From: Bacteroidales bacterium WCE2004
GTDB lineage: Bacteria > Bacteroidota > Bacteroidia > Bacteroidales > UBA932
Direction: 5' to 3'
DNA: 64,000 nucleotides
Assembly: GCA_900167895.1 (NCBI GenBank)
Contig: FUZR01000002.1
Location: forward strand, 496,001-560,000
The translations under genes were made by a program, and so were the position numbers. Shown here one piece after another: positions 41,314-50,975 of the stretch. Each line of letters starts with the position of its first letter. The first letter of the stretch is position 1. Below the pieces are notes generated by a model, which was given only the letters and a program-made list of their open reading frames with translations, searched no databases and was not told the origin of the DNA.

Positions 41314-44300
41314 ATGCAGGACATAAAAAAGTATCCTCATTTTATTCCAGATAAGCCCATGGGGTTGGATTGCTTTGAAGGGCATTCACAGGAGTATTTG
41401 GCACATAGCATATGCGACTATATGCGACAGATGGATGCTAAGACTGATGGTGATGCAAAACCCGAGGAGAAGGCATATTCGAATATGCCCCGTATTATTG
41501 GAGTTGAAGGAAGTTGGGGTTCTGGCAAGTCCAACGTTGTTCACATGATCGGTCAGGAACTAGTAGGAGATGGCTACTATACTTTCACTTATGACGCATG
41601 GGGGCATCAGGAAGATTTGCAGCGCAGATCAATACTTGAAACGCTTACAGGAAAACTTATCAATGATAATATACTCCAGGGAAAGGTAACGATACAGATG
41701 CGCAATGGGAAGGAACGCACCGATACTTGGACAAACCAGTTGTCATTGCTGCTCTCAAACAAGACGACTACCATTAAGCACTCAATTCCCCTTCTTTCAA
41801 GTGCAGCAGTATGGGGAATATGTTTGGTTGCCGCATTTGCTGTTTTGTCTATCATATCAGGAATACTGCTTGACAAGGTGACTTGTTTCCCTGTATGGGC
41901 CGCAATCGTGATGGATATAGCTCCTATTATTGTGGGGGCTTTGTTGGCTATCGGTTTTCGCATAAAAGATGGAAATTGGGATAGGACATTAAAACTTATT
42001 AGCCAGCGTGAAGATGACACTATCGACGAGGAATACACAAGCAATGAAGAACCTTCGGTAGCTGAGTTTAAAAACTGGATGCAGGCTGTGTCTCAGTATT
42101 TGGGCGACACGAAGAAAAAGAAGTATAAGAAACTGATTATTGTTTTTGATAATATGGATCGCCTGCCTTCCGAAAAGGTAATGCAATTGTGGTCTTCAAT
42201 CTATACCTTTTTTGCTGGAGGAGAGTTCGAGAATATCTGGACCATCATACCATATGACTATAAGCATCTGTGTGAGGCTATTTATGGCGATGGCGATGGC
42301 CACGAAGACAGTGAAAACGCGGAGCGAATCAAACAGTTTATTAGAAAGACATTCCCGTTGACTTATCATGTGCCTAAGCCTGTGATAACAGATTATCAAA
42401 AGTTGTTTTATACCTATTTTGAGCAAGCTTTTGGACCTGATGTACACGATAAGGAGCACATCAGCAAAGTGTTTATGCACTTAGAAGATAACCCGAATCC
42501 TCGTACCGTAATACGATTCGTTAATGAGTTAGTCGCTATGAGCTTGCAATGGCGCGAAGATAAATATCGTTTGCAGAATCAGGCGTTGTTTATACTGAAG
42601 AAGAATTTCTTGTTTCATGAGGACGACCACTTGGAGACGCGGCTTCTGAGCGATGAGTTGTTCGATAAGATTGCACCTTTCTATCCTGATCGAGAAAAAG
42701 TGCGGACTGAACTCTGTCAATATGCCTTTGGCTTGAAAGATGAAAATTTAGCTAATGAAATCCCTCTGCGAAACGAACTAAAGCGTCGTGTCGTGGCCGG
42801 AGAATCCATTGCAGACTATGTTGCGAACCCCAATTTCTTGCCTGTCTTAGAAAAAGTTCTGGATGATACGGACCAGGCTATACTTGATAATACCGTGGAG
42901 AGTATGGCCTCGTTAGATGCAGCAGAATTGACAAAGGAAGCAGAGGAAACAATTCGCAAGAAATGGGATTACCTCGCCAATATGAAGGCCGAGAGCAAAT
43001 ATGATAGTCATGAGTATGATGAAAACTTGACAAAAATTATTAAACATGCTACACATATACGCGTTATAAAGATGGCTCGCGCTTTTGCTAATGCTATGCA
43101 GCAGATAAAAGTAATAGATGGCGCCGATTACTACCATGCGCAAAATAAGCTACAAATGGCATTACACGAAGCAGAGGTTAAATTCAATGATGCTGACTGG
43201 TATAAACCCATAATTTGCGCTCCGGAAATTTTTGTGCAGTATGTAAGTGAAGCAAAAGAACAATATATACATTATGGGCTTACTGCTAATGTAAAAGCGC
43301 TAAACGAGTATCTTTTAAACGGAGCTATTAGTGGAAATGGTATAGTTGCAACAGTTATTGATTATATAAAGGACGACAAGAATTATAATTTGACTGATTT
43401 AGAGAAAGGATTGTCTAAGGCTATTAATGAGGACAGCATCCAACAGAATATCAATGTTGCAGCCTACATTCATAGGGTATTAGATAAAGAAGAAGGCATT
43501 TTAAAGGTGAGGTTTAAAGCTGAAACCGTTTCCGCATATCTCAACGGGAATCCAGCACCTTGGGCCGTTAAACTGCCAAAAGGATTAGAGGATGTCATAG
43601 CCATGTCATTAGCCGACGGCGAGGATGTAGATGAATTAGACGACAGCATGCTGCCCCGCATTTGCGATTGTATGGGACGTTATATAGAATATACCGAAGT
43701 ACTGCAAAATTTAGGAGAACCGGGGAGCGCATTTCGTAAGCTTAATCTTTATTGTATTGAGAACCAAAAAGGCGAAATGCTGGATACCTACTATGCTGCC
43801 TATCATTTACAAGAAATTCAAGCTGCCCTTGGACTTGATATTTCGTTGTTGTTGAAACAGTTTAATCAATGGCCATCTATTAAGTGGGGAGATATAAACA
43901 AAGACAATGAGTATGTAAACGATGTAAAAAATTATGTCCATCAGTCTTTCTTTAGAGCCTATCTTGATTATCCTGGGGACTTCTCAAATAGCGTAATTGA
44001 GTTGGGGGTTGCGACATTAAAGTTGCAGGAATCCGGATTCTTGGTAAAACAAGGAACTTCCCAGTCAAACTACAGACCAGCAGCGGTATTGAACATTGAT
44101 GACTACTGGAGAACCTTTGTGACGACATACCTTGGCACAGATTATTTAAAAGATGCAGGGAAACTTATTACAGACGAAGCTATCACGTTGTTGCGTTGGC
44201 TGTATGAACGCAATGAAGTGAAGGACCCGGAATTGCTCGATGCAATCCTGGAAAGAGCAGATGAAGCAACTCTTAAAACTCACCTTCACAACTTGATGAA

Positions 44301-44628
44301 TCAACATCTTTTTAAGACAGACATTACTAAGGATAAATTCTTGTATTTTGGTAAGCTTCTGCCATCGCTTAGTGCTGATATGGATGCAAATACTGCCAGA
44401 GGCTTGATTCAGCATTTTATTAAACCAATCTATAAGGATACCGATTGCGCGGCTATCATTGTTGCATATAAAGACTTTTATATAGCCATTATGCGCTATG
44501 ATACAGACATAGCCGCTTCAATTGCGAAGGAAATGGCTGGAATGGAAGATTACGCGTCCGTGAAGGATGTACTAAATGATATGATTCCCAAAGAAGAGAA
44601 GGAAAAAGAAGAGAAGGAAAAAGAATAG
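41314..44628 (+). CDS. KAP-family P-loop NTPase with two membrane segments
   Basis: The 1104-aa protein has Walker A EGSWGSGKSN (about residues 65-74) and Walker B LIIVFDNMDRLP (about 274-285). Between them are two hydrophobic segments (about 157-186 and 191-215), the defining feature of KAP NTPases, which are predicted membrane-associated STAND-like ATPases. The remaining 700 residues are helical with no domain I can name. The end is a KEEKEKE repeat. Bacterial KAP proteins are scattered, plasmid- or island-borne, and some are linked to phage defence. The gene is AT-rich against the core genome and faces the eight-gene nuclease array convergently. Role: unknown; defence is inference. Confidence 0.85.
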   Translation: MQDIKKYPHFIPDKPMGLDCFEGHSQEYLAHSICDYMRQMDAKTDGDAKPEEKAYSNMPRIIGVEGSWGSGKSNVVHMIGQELVGDGYYTFTYDAWGHQEDLQRRSILETLTGKLINDNILQGKVTIQMRNGKERTDTWTNQLSLLLSNKTTTIKHSIPLLSSAAVWGICLVAAFAVLSIISGILLDKVTCFPVWAAIVMDIAPIIVGALLAIGFRIKDGNWDRTLKLISQREDDTIDEEYTSNEEPSVAEFKNWMQAVSQYLGDTKKKKYKKLIIVFDNMDRLPSEKVMQLWSSIYTFFAGGEFENIWTIIPYDYKHLCEAIYGDGDGHEDSENAERIKQFIRKTFPLTYHVPKPVITDYQKLFYTYFEQAFGPDVHDKEHISKVFMHLEDNPNPRTVIRFVNELVAMSLQWREDKYRLQNQALFILKKNFLFHEDDHLETRLLSDELFDKIAPFYPDREKVRTELCQYAFGLKDENLANEIPLRNELKRRVVAGESIADYVANPNFLPVLEKVLDDTDQAILDNTVESMASLDAAELTKEAEETIRKKWDYLANMKAESKYDSHEYDENLTKIIKHATHIRVIKMARAFANAMQQIKVIDGADYYHAQNKLQMALHEAEVKFNDADWYKPIICAPEIFVQYVSEAKEQYIHYGLTANVKALNEYLLNGAISGNGIVATVIDYIKDDKNYNLTDLEKGLSKAINEDSIQQNINVAAYIHRVLDKEEGILKVRFKAETVSAYLNGNPAPWAVKLPKGLEDVIAMSLADGEDVDELDDSMLPRICDCMGRYIEYTEVLQNLGEPGSAFRKLNLYCIENQKGEMLDTYYAAYHLQEIQAALGLDISLLLKQFNQWPSIKWGDINKDNEYVNDVKNYVHQSFFRAYLDYPGDFSNSVIELGVATLKLQESGFLVKQGTSQSNYRPAAVLNIDDYWRTFVTTYLGTDYLKDAGKLITDEAITLLRWLYERNEVKDPELLDAILERADEATLKTHLHNLMNQHLFKTDITKDKFLYFGKLLPSLSADMDANTARGLIQHFIKPIYKDTDCAAIIVAYKDFYIAIMRYDTDIAASIAKEMAGMEDYASVKDVLNDMIPKEEKEKEEKEKE

Positions 44629-44649
44629 AAATAATGACTCGAGATATAC

Positions 44650-44673
44650 GCCGATAAGCCAATTAATCGGCGG
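44650..44673. terminator. Stem-loop between convergent genes
   Basis: CGCCGAT / ATCGGCG arms lie just after the KAP stop. No long T run, so function as terminator is uncertain. Confidence 0.4.
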
Positions 44674-44844
44674 TAATGGATTGTCAACCTTAGGGATCCA
44701 TCTAAGCACCAGATAGAGATTAGGGAGTGACTATAGGGTGATTATATATTATCCTTGCTAATCCCTTAAGAAGTGCTATGGGTTCCAGAAGTCCATGATG
44801 AAATACCAAGGGAAAAACGCATCAGCGAAGAATGACACTCCAAT

Positions 44845-45687
44845 TCAAATGGTATTGAAAGGCTTATAACGCCAGAAGAAACCATAGGCAGATTTCTGCT
44901 TACCCTTCAACACGTTTGTGATATTGTCAATCCGAATAATATTGAAGGCCTCGCAGATTTCCGCCTTCGTCACATACTCGCGAACGATATTCCCATCCTT
45001 ATCTATCTGCTGGATTATCTTTCCCTCTTTCCCTTCCCGAAGAATCTGGTCAGCATTCTCCTCAACAAATCGGCAGATTTCTTCTTCCCTTTCTTCTTTG
45101 TAAACAAAAGAAGCAAAATCCAAAGCTTCCTCCAGCCAGAAGAGGTCACCTCCGTCACGGAGTGAAAAGTCATCCGGGTTCAGTGTTTCGCGCAAAGCGT
45201 TGTCGAAGATATTATTTTGGAAAAGGCTTTCACGAATGAAAGCTTTTTCTTTTTCAGTCAGTGAAGCTTGATCACCTGCTTCAATCTTTTGTAAGACGGA
45301 CTGAAAGCGAATGCTCGCTTCTGCCTCTAGCTTTTGCAGTTCTTCCCGAATTCTCTTTTGAAGGATAGCGCTATCCGGGCTATAAGTTGTGGCGATCTCC
45401 CTTTTGTTATATCCATATCGGGGATCGGTCGCGTTTGCCTCGACGATATATGCTGTCTCCTTACTATTCAGCAAATCCACGAGGGTTGTAACATCCTCTG
45501 CATCAACCACTTCAAGAATTTCCCATGTAGGTTCTCCTAGAGTTTGATACGCTTCCCAAAAGCCGGAATTGGCCGGTCCTGTCGAAGGATTCAAGTGCTC
45601 TTTATGACGAGCTCCCATCGGACGTCGAGTCTGTCCGATGTATATTTTCCCGTCAGGGAATGTGTATTTATAAATAAGCCCTTTCAC
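44845..45687 (-). CDS. GIY-YIG nuclease with NUMOD-like C-terminus
   Basis: The 280-aa protein has an N-terminal GIY-YIG domain (about 1-95). LIYKYTF and KIYIGQTRR are the GIY and YIG strands, an Arg near 27 and Glu77 (SKETAYI) are catalytic candidates, and NKRE follows. A helical middle (about 110-220) leads to a C-terminal module GNIVREYVTKAEICEAFNII and NITNVLKGKQKSAYGFFWRY. That module resembles NUMOD1-type DNA-binding repeats of homing endonucleases. It starts with GTG at 45687, 6 nt after the upstream gene. It is the last gene of the minus-strand array. Confidence 0.85.
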   Translation of the reverse strand: MKGLIYKYTFPDGKIYIGQTRRPMGARHKEHLNPSTGPANSGFWEAYQTLGEPTWEILEVVDAEDVTTLVDLLNSKETAYIVEANATDPRYGYNKREIATTYSPDSAILQKRIREELQKLEAEASIRFQSVLQKIEAGDQASLTEKEKAFIRESLFQNNIFDNALRETLNPDDFSLRDGGDLFWLEEALDFASFVYKEEREEEICRFVEENADQILREGKEGKIIQQIDKDGNIVREYVTKAEICEAFNIIRIDNITNVLKGKQKSAYGFFWRYKPFNTI

Positions 45688-45693
45688 TATCGA

Positions 45694-46296
45694 TTATTCA
45701 TTGCTACCCTCAAGCTGCAACGCCTCATCAATGGCAGCCTTAAGCCGGCCGTAAGGGACCTTCCCCCATTCGGGCGTTATCTTTCTGAGGCGGCCCAAAG
45801 ATATCATGTTTTGATGGCCACACTCCTGGTTGATAACACTTGTGGACACGACATAGAACTCCCAGTGACTCATCTCAAAAGGGTCAGAGCTCTCAAAACT
45901 GTCGCCGAGATTCAGGCAAAACACATACACATCATTCTGCCGTTCCGGCACTTCTTTCTTTTCATTATGTTGGCCGACGGTTTCCGGAATTCCGAACCCG
46001 CGCTGCTTGGACACCTTGCCATCGCCCCGCCAGGAATGGAAATAGGCTGAAGCCTTGATCTCAACCCGTTTCCCCTTGTAAAAGATGTCGCATGTCGTCC
46101 AGCCATTCTTGTTATGGGGCAAATCGAGCCCCAATGCCTTGGCAACAAGAAACTCTGCCACCTCTTCTTGAGCATCCCAGAAGTTAGAGAACTGAAAACG
46201 CCAATAATCCAGCGCAGTAAATCCCATCGGTTTACCTCCATCGGTAAACGGTTTATTTGGATTCTGCAGGTCCACAGGTTTTCTGCTAAAGTCCAT
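45694..46296 (-). CDS. Putative PD-(D/E)xK endonuclease
   Basis: The 200-aa protein is cytoplasmic. It has a core resembling the PD-(D/E)xK fold: EVAEFLVAKALGLD helix, then Asp70 in TTCDIFYKGK, then Glu79 and Lys81 in RVEIKASAY, followed by an RGFGI strand. I do not recognise a named family. The C-terminal part (about 120-200) has HWEFYVVSTSVINQ, which may be a DNA- or partner-binding region. It lies between the PLD and GIY-YIG genes on the same strand. Confidence 0.65.
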   Translation of the reverse strand: MDFSRKPVDLQNPNKPFTDGGKPMGFTALDYWRFQFSNFWDAQEEVAEFLVAKALGLDLPHNKNGWTTCDIFYKGKRVEIKASAYFHSWRGDGKVSKQRGFGIPETVGQHNEKKEVPERQNDVYVFCLNLGDSFESSDPFEMSHWEFYVVSTSVINQECGHQNMISLGRLRKITPEWGKVPYGRLKAAIDEALQLEGSNE

Positions 46297-46382
46297 AGAG
46301 CGATCGAATTATTAACATATAGGAAGCCATCCGAGTCAATATAGGGCACGTTGCACTTTGATGTGTATACAACGAACCGAGT

Positions 46383-47546
46383 CTACCCCTCGATCCCAAA
46401 GAACCACAGCCCTTTCTTTGAACAAGTATTCATGATTGGATAATCGTCGGGGAATCGCCATGCGATTAGTTCACTAACGCTTGAATCACCGAAATGTCTA
46501 AGGTCACAACATTCTTTCACTTTTGTAGCTGTAATATCTCCTTTATTCAACAAGTTGTCCCAATGTGACCTAATATCATCAAGTTTATTCTCTTCGATGA
46601 ATTTCGATGCGTGTCCATGCATATCTGTTCCTAGGCCGAAGCAATTGAATGTATCAAGTACCTGTCGAACTTCTTCTTTACTTAGAGCCATAATCCTTGA
46701 TGGAGAAGTAAACTTCTTTACCAGTTTTGCATTTCTGACCCGCCTGAGTGCATGTTCCCGGTCCTGCTTGTAATGCTGTGACATCTCTTTGAAGTATTTT
46801 TTAATCAATGCCCGCTGAAAAGAGTTTTCTCGCCGCTGAACCTTTTTAAGATCTTTCGAGACACACGCCTCGCTTTCATGCTCAAGATAGTTGAAGAGAT
46901 AATCCACTTCTTGAAGAAGTGTAAAACCATCGGAGACCATATCTCGGCATCGTCCAGTAACCTCCCTATAAGTTTTAGCAAAGTCTTTGTATATGGAACA
47001 CCGTGCAAGATACTTATCCATCTTATCTGTCTCAGCAGAATATGCAGGCAAGTTCGTTAACCTATCATAGCCAACAGGCCCATCCTCAAACTCAATTTGA
47101 GATTGTTTCTTTCCTTTACGCCATGATTCTACGACCTCGGATTTCTTATTATCCCAAAGTGCCTTATAGAATGATTCCACTTCAACTAAACTAACGTCAT
47201 CCGTCCCAATCTCGTACCTTTTACTGAATGCAGTCCCAGTAAGATTAGCCGACGAGACCAAGCACCAATCATCTACTATGTAAACCTTGGCGTGTAAACC
47301 CTTAAGGGATTTAATTGAGCGCGGATGGTTACTATTGAACTCGTCAAAGGTATCTTGACGTATAAAACCAGTTTCTATATCGGTGATGACCTTAAAGTCA
47401 ATGTCACTTCTCCTCCAAGAGCCGCCTATAATACGCAATATGTCTTTTTCCCCTCCAATAAATGGAGAGCAAATCCAGATGCGATGTTCTGCATTATCAC
47501 AATGCGCTCGAAGCGTCGAAGCAAGTGAGGAATAAGAATATACCAT
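46383..47546 (-). CDS. Phospholipase D-like nuclease
   Basis: The 387-aa protein has one clear HKD half-site: HAKVYIVDD (His85, Lys87) followed by SSANLTGTAF, as in PLDc_2 domains with endonuclease or DNA-binding activity (Nuc/BfiI-like). Such single-HKD enzymes act as dimers. The C-terminal 200 residues are helical and end in SELIAWRFPDDYPIMNTCSK. I cannot name that domain. It lies between the NERD gene (39-nt gap) and the PD-(D/E)xK gene (86-nt gap). Confidence 0.8.
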   Translation of the reverse strand: MVYSYSSLASTLRAHCDNAEHRIWICSPFIGGEKDILRIIGGSWRRSDIDFKVITDIETGFIRQDTFDEFNSNHPRSIKSLKGLHAKVYIVDDWCLVSSANLTGTAFSKRYEIGTDDVSLVEVESFYKALWDNKKSEVVESWRKGKKQSQIEFEDGPVGYDRLTNLPAYSAETDKMDKYLARCSIYKDFAKTYREVTGRCRDMVSDGFTLLQEVDYLFNYLEHESEACVSKDLKKVQRRENSFQRALIKKYFKEMSQHYKQDREHALRRVRNAKLVKKFTSPSRIMALSKEEVRQVLDTFNCFGLGTDMHGHASKFIEENKLDDIRSHWDNLLNKGDITATKVKECCDLRHFGDSSVSELIAWRFPDDYPIMNTCSKKGLWFFGIEG

Positions 47547-47585
47547 ATGTCTGTTATTATTTGCTATTACAATAGGGTTATCATA

Positions 47586-48323
47586 TCAACAGGGATGCGT
47601 GTATTTACACTGAGGATAATTGGAGCAACCATAGAATCGTCCATATCTCCCGTTACGAAGCACGAGATTGCCGCCGCAGCGGGGGCACTTACCTTTGGCT
47701 ACAGCCGTATCGCGTCGAACTTGATTGTGCTTCACGCCGGAGACATGCTCTTTGCGCGCCGCCCTGTCAGTGACATTGTCCGCAATAAGTGTATTGTAGA
47801 TTTCCATGGCCCGATCCTCGGTCAAATGGGTTTCCCGATGATGCCGGATATACGGAACAACATTCCTCCAATACATAACCGGAAGAGATTCATCCACCCT
47901 GAGCGAAGCCTGCCAGGAAAACGCTACGATGTTGTAGATCGGGACGGTTCCAGAACCGCCAACTAACCTTTCAATGGCTCTCACATGACCCTGATTCTGC
48001 CACAAAGGGTTCCGAAGTTTATACTTATTGCCGTAGATATTCTGCGTCCAAAACTCACTGTTTTCGCCACCATAAATCCATCCCTTGTAGTATTTCGTTT
48101 CAATGACAAAAATGCCGTAAACGGATACAACGACATGGTCAATCTGAGTACTGTGGCCATTGGATTGTATCAACAAATCGTTAATAACCTTGTAGTCTTT
48201 ATCGGGAAGGAAAGACAACAATGCCGCCATCTTCTTCTCGCCACGCTTACCCTTCGAGCGTCGCCACCAAACGACAAGCACGACTATGGCGATAATAACC
48301 GCAAGCATTAAGATAAAACTCAT
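47586..48323 (-). CDS. NERD-domain nuclease with topoisomerase-type zinc finger
   Basis: The 245-aa protein has an N-terminal membrane segment (about 2-20), followed by a NERD domain (about 25-125). NERD is in the PD-(D/E)xK superfamily: Asp62 in QIDHVVVS, Glu75 and Lys77 in FVIETKYYKG, and a later Gln (NQGHVRAIERL). A C-terminal four-cysteine zinc ribbon (CPRCGGNL ... YGCSNYPQC) matches the DNA-binding finger of topoisomerase I. It follows the DUF2075 gene by 39 nt. Confidence 0.88.
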   Translation of the reverse strand: MSFILMLAVIIAIVVLVVWWRRSKGKRGEKKMAALLSFLPDKDYKVINDLLIQSNGHSTQIDHVVVSVYGIFVIETKYYKGWIYGGENSEFWTQNIYGNKYKLRNPLWQNQGHVRAIERLVGGSGTVPIYNIVAFSWQASLRVDESLPVMYWRNVVPYIRHHRETHLTEDRAMEIYNTLIADNVTDRAARKEHVSGVKHNQVRRDTAVAKGKCPRCGGNLVLRNGRYGRFYGCSNYPQCKYTHPC

Positions 48324-48362
48324 TCCTATCGATTATTCCGGTTTTGACAATGAAAACAGCTT

Positions 48363-50522
48363 TTATTCAAATGGCGGGGTTTCATTAACAGAGAAAAGGT
48401 AATACTCGCCGTCAGCAGATAAAGTAACCCTCTTGACATAATACGTCTTATCTCCATCCACTTTAATGGTTAAAACGTAATCTGCCCCGTCTTCGCTGTC
48501 TATAAAATCGTCAAGATCTTCTTTCCGAAGAGGAATTTCATCCTTGATTGTCCTTCCACCAGAATCAACCGAAATTCCTGTCAATTTATTAATGCAGCCG
48601 GTAATCTTAATATCTGCATTTTCTTTCGCATCGGCAACGGAGGGGAGATGCTGCTTTAAATACTCTTGAAGGCCAGGATCACAGGCATAGACATAACAGC
48701 CTCTGATGCCCCGTTCCATCATTACCTTATATGCCCGAATGGTCAACTCTAGAAGTTCAGCTTTATTCTTCGTCTTAACGCCAGAATCATAAATGCTTTT
48801 CTTATTAATTTCGAAACCTCTGGTTGGACTGTATTTAATTTCAGGGCCAAAGATTACTCCAACATAGTTCAGGTCAAATCCTTGCACTGTGTGGACGCAT
48901 CCAATCTCATCGCAATCGGCATCGAAAATAAAATTACCGTTTGCAACATTCCAAAAATAATCGTGTCCACCAATGTGAATATCCCATTTATTCTTTGGCA
49001 GAGTTTTGATTAAGCCCCGTTTCTTATTCTTGGTCTCCCACTTCCATCCGTAGCCCGCAACAACTCTGCTAAGACCACATTTCTTGGAATTTATGTCCGA
49101 TACCATTTGACCCACATCGTCGTATACTCGTAAATCGTAACCCTTCCACGGGGGAAGAGGGGTACTGGATTTAATAGCGTCATCGAAAAGAGCCTCCAAG
49201 AATTCAACATATTGGTTGCCTGCCTTGCAGCGCATCTGCATCTTTAAAGAATATGTGCGTGAATATCTTTTTGAAGAGACAATTGCGCGGAAACTTTGGT
49301 GGATTATTGATTGGTGGCATCGAACCTTTTGATTCTTGTCATATACAAAAACGCAATTCTTCGTTTTTGCAACAATCCAATCCAACTCTGTTGGCGGGCA
49401 TGTCATCCCCTTAGCATATGTGATACCCAATGCTTTATAGCAAGCGTCCTTGTAAGGATTTTTATTAGCCCCGAATTTATTAATGGTCCCTAGACGATGT
49501 GCCTCATCTACAAAAATAACATCAAACTTACCAGCATCGTTTGCAACCTCCGTAGCTGATTTCACAATATCAGGATCTCCACATACGGCTTTGATGACGG
49601 TCTTAAATGGTTTTAGTAGTTCGCTTAGCGGAACAACGTAAGCTACCTTTAGCCCCGAAGGACATGCTGCCTTGATCCTCGCGGCCCTCGCGGCATCTTT
49701 TTCCTTTCGTTCAAAATCAGAAATGGCAGAATCGCTGCTTTCGTCATCCAAGATTGGGACGGACGACGGTGACATAGCGTCGGGGGTGGAGCTGGGTAAC
49801 GAAATAGAAATCTTTGAAAGCCGAACAAGTTCGGAAAGGACTTTAATCAAAACCACTGTTTTTCCCGTGCCGGCATAACCTTCAATAATAGCGTTAAATC
49901 TGGTTTTGTTTGAGAGTGAGTCGATCAGTTTATCTAAAATCTCATCACACACCTTGACCTGCTCCGAAGTTAACGCGGTGTAAGGTGAATACTTGAAAAG
50001 ATTGCTGTTCCTAACATCTTCGAAAGAATCTTTCGCCATATTAACCACGGGAGAGCGGAGTATATCCCATATCTCCTTAAGGCTGGTATAATATGAGTCT
50101 CGTTGGAAATACTGATGCTGAGTCGATTGGCCATCATTTCTATTCTGTAGAATGTAATTAGAACCATCAGCTCCAAACATTCTAATTAACTCTTGTTCAA
50201 TATCTAAGATGGCAGATTTATTGAATGTTTCATCAAAAACGATGTCAGCCTCATTTAGTTTGATCCTATCCGAGAAGTTTTTATTGGAAGATGAGAAATG
50301 CTCTTTCATTCTTCTGGATGCACTCGTCGATTCTCCAATATAAAGAAGTTTCTCGCGCGAACCGTCTGCAGTTCGATAATTCTCGTTATGAAGAAGGTAT
50401 ACAACTGGCCAGTTTTCACCCAGAGGTGTAGATTCTACACTTGAAATAAAAGCATTAAGATTAGCGGGGTTAATCTTAAAGCGCTTGATAGAGCGCTTTG
50501 TTAACGATGACAAGAAAGGCAT
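48363..50522 (-). CDS. GIY-YIG/DUF2075 helicase-like fusion
   Basis: The 719-aa protein joins an N-terminal GIY-YIG domain (about 38-125; VVYLLHNE, KLLYIGES, catalytic Glu candidates in ILDIEQELI) to a DUF2075 P-loop helicase-type domain. Walker A is GYAGTGKT (215-222), Walker B is VIFVDEAHRL (about 335-344), and motif VHTVQGFDLNYVGVIFGPE is near 545. DUF2075 is related to Schlafen-type ATPases and is often found in mobile or defence regions. The ATG at 50522 is 7 nt after the MazG-like gene. An upstream ATG at 50555 lies within that gene. Confidence 0.88.
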   Translation of the reverse strand: MPFLSSLTKRSIKRFKINPANLNAFISSVESTPLGENWPVVYLLHNENYRTADGSREKLLYIGESTSASRRMKEHFSSSNKNFSDRIKLNEADIVFDETFNKSAILDIEQELIRMFGADGSNYILQNRNDGQSTQHQYFQRDSYYTSLKEIWDILRSPVVNMAKDSFEDVRNSNLFKYSPYTALTSEQVKVCDEILDKLIDSLSNKTRFNAIIEGYAGTGKTVVLIKVLSELVRLSKISISLPSSTPDAMSPSSVPILDDESSDSAISDFERKEKDAARAARIKAACPSGLKVAYVVPLSELLKPFKTVIKAVCGDPDIVKSATEVANDAGKFDVIFVDEAHRLGTINKFGANKNPYKDACYKALGITYAKGMTCPPTELDWIVAKTKNCVFVYDKNQKVRCHQSIIHQSFRAIVSSKRYSRTYSLKMQMRCKAGNQYVEFLEALFDDAIKSSTPLPPWKGYDLRVYDDVGQMVSDINSKKCGLSRVVAGYGWKWETKNKKRGLIKTLPKNKWDIHIGGHDYFWNVANGNFIFDADCDEIGCVHTVQGFDLNYVGVIFGPEIKYSPTRGFEINKKSIYDSGVKTKNKAELLELTIRAYKVMMERGIRGCYVYACDPGLQEYLKQHLPSVADAKENADIKITGCINKLTGISVDSGGRTIKDEIPLRKEDLDDFIDSEDGADYVLTIKVDGDKTYYVKRVTLSADGEYYLFSVNETPPFE

Positions 50523-50529
50523 ATCCGTT

Positions 50530-50859
50530 TTATAGCTCGTTATACTTCTTAGCACTGCCCTTTGCTTTCTCTACCGGGTACTTTTCTGCGTTGCGATAGA
50601 GTTTCTCAAGCATAATCTGCTTGATATCCAGATTATACTTATCCGCCATCTGGAAGGCATAGTTCAAGACATCTGCTAACTCCTCGCGGATCTTTTCAGG
50701 TTTTGCCTCTTCCGGGGATTTCCAAAGAAAGCACTCCAGAAGTTCGTTTGCCTCCAGAGAAATAGCAATCGCGAGATCCTTCCCATTATGGAACTGATCC
50801 CAATCTCTTTCCTTATTGAAACGACGCAATTCGCCGAGAATTTCTTCTATCTCTGTCAT
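50530..50859 (-). CDS. MazG-like nucleotide pyrophosphohydrolase
   Basis: The 109-aa protein belongs to the small MazG/RS21-C6 (dCTPase-like) all-alpha NTP pyrophosphatases. It carries the metal-binding ExxE ... ExxD set: EANE (36-39) and EELAD (59-63), with WDQFHNGKDLAIAISLE before it. Such enzymes hydrolyse non-canonical or excess nucleoside triphosphates. It is 7 nt upstream of the GIY-YIG/DUF2075 gene, suggesting coupled expression. I choose ATG 50859 because the region upstream of it has no protein-like character. Confidence 0.9.
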   Translation of the reverse strand: MTEIEEILGELRRFNKERDWDQFHNGKDLAIAISLEANELLECFLWKSPEEAKPEKIREELADVLNYAFQMADKYNLDIKQIMLEKLYRNAEKYPVEKAKGSAKKYNEL

Positions 50860-50975
50860 GAATGTTGTGGTTACTACTGCTAATTCACCCAAATCTAATG
50901 AAAAAAGTACAAAATCCCTTGGTGGTGGGTCGATTATCAGCAAATGAGGTCACAGATGGATTTAGATCAAATTAA

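Noticed and set aside
45687..48338. 13-nt identical sequence CTATCGATTATTC at 45687 and 48326, next to two start codons
   Set aside because: A 13-nt match in an AT-rich region of this size is expected by chance.
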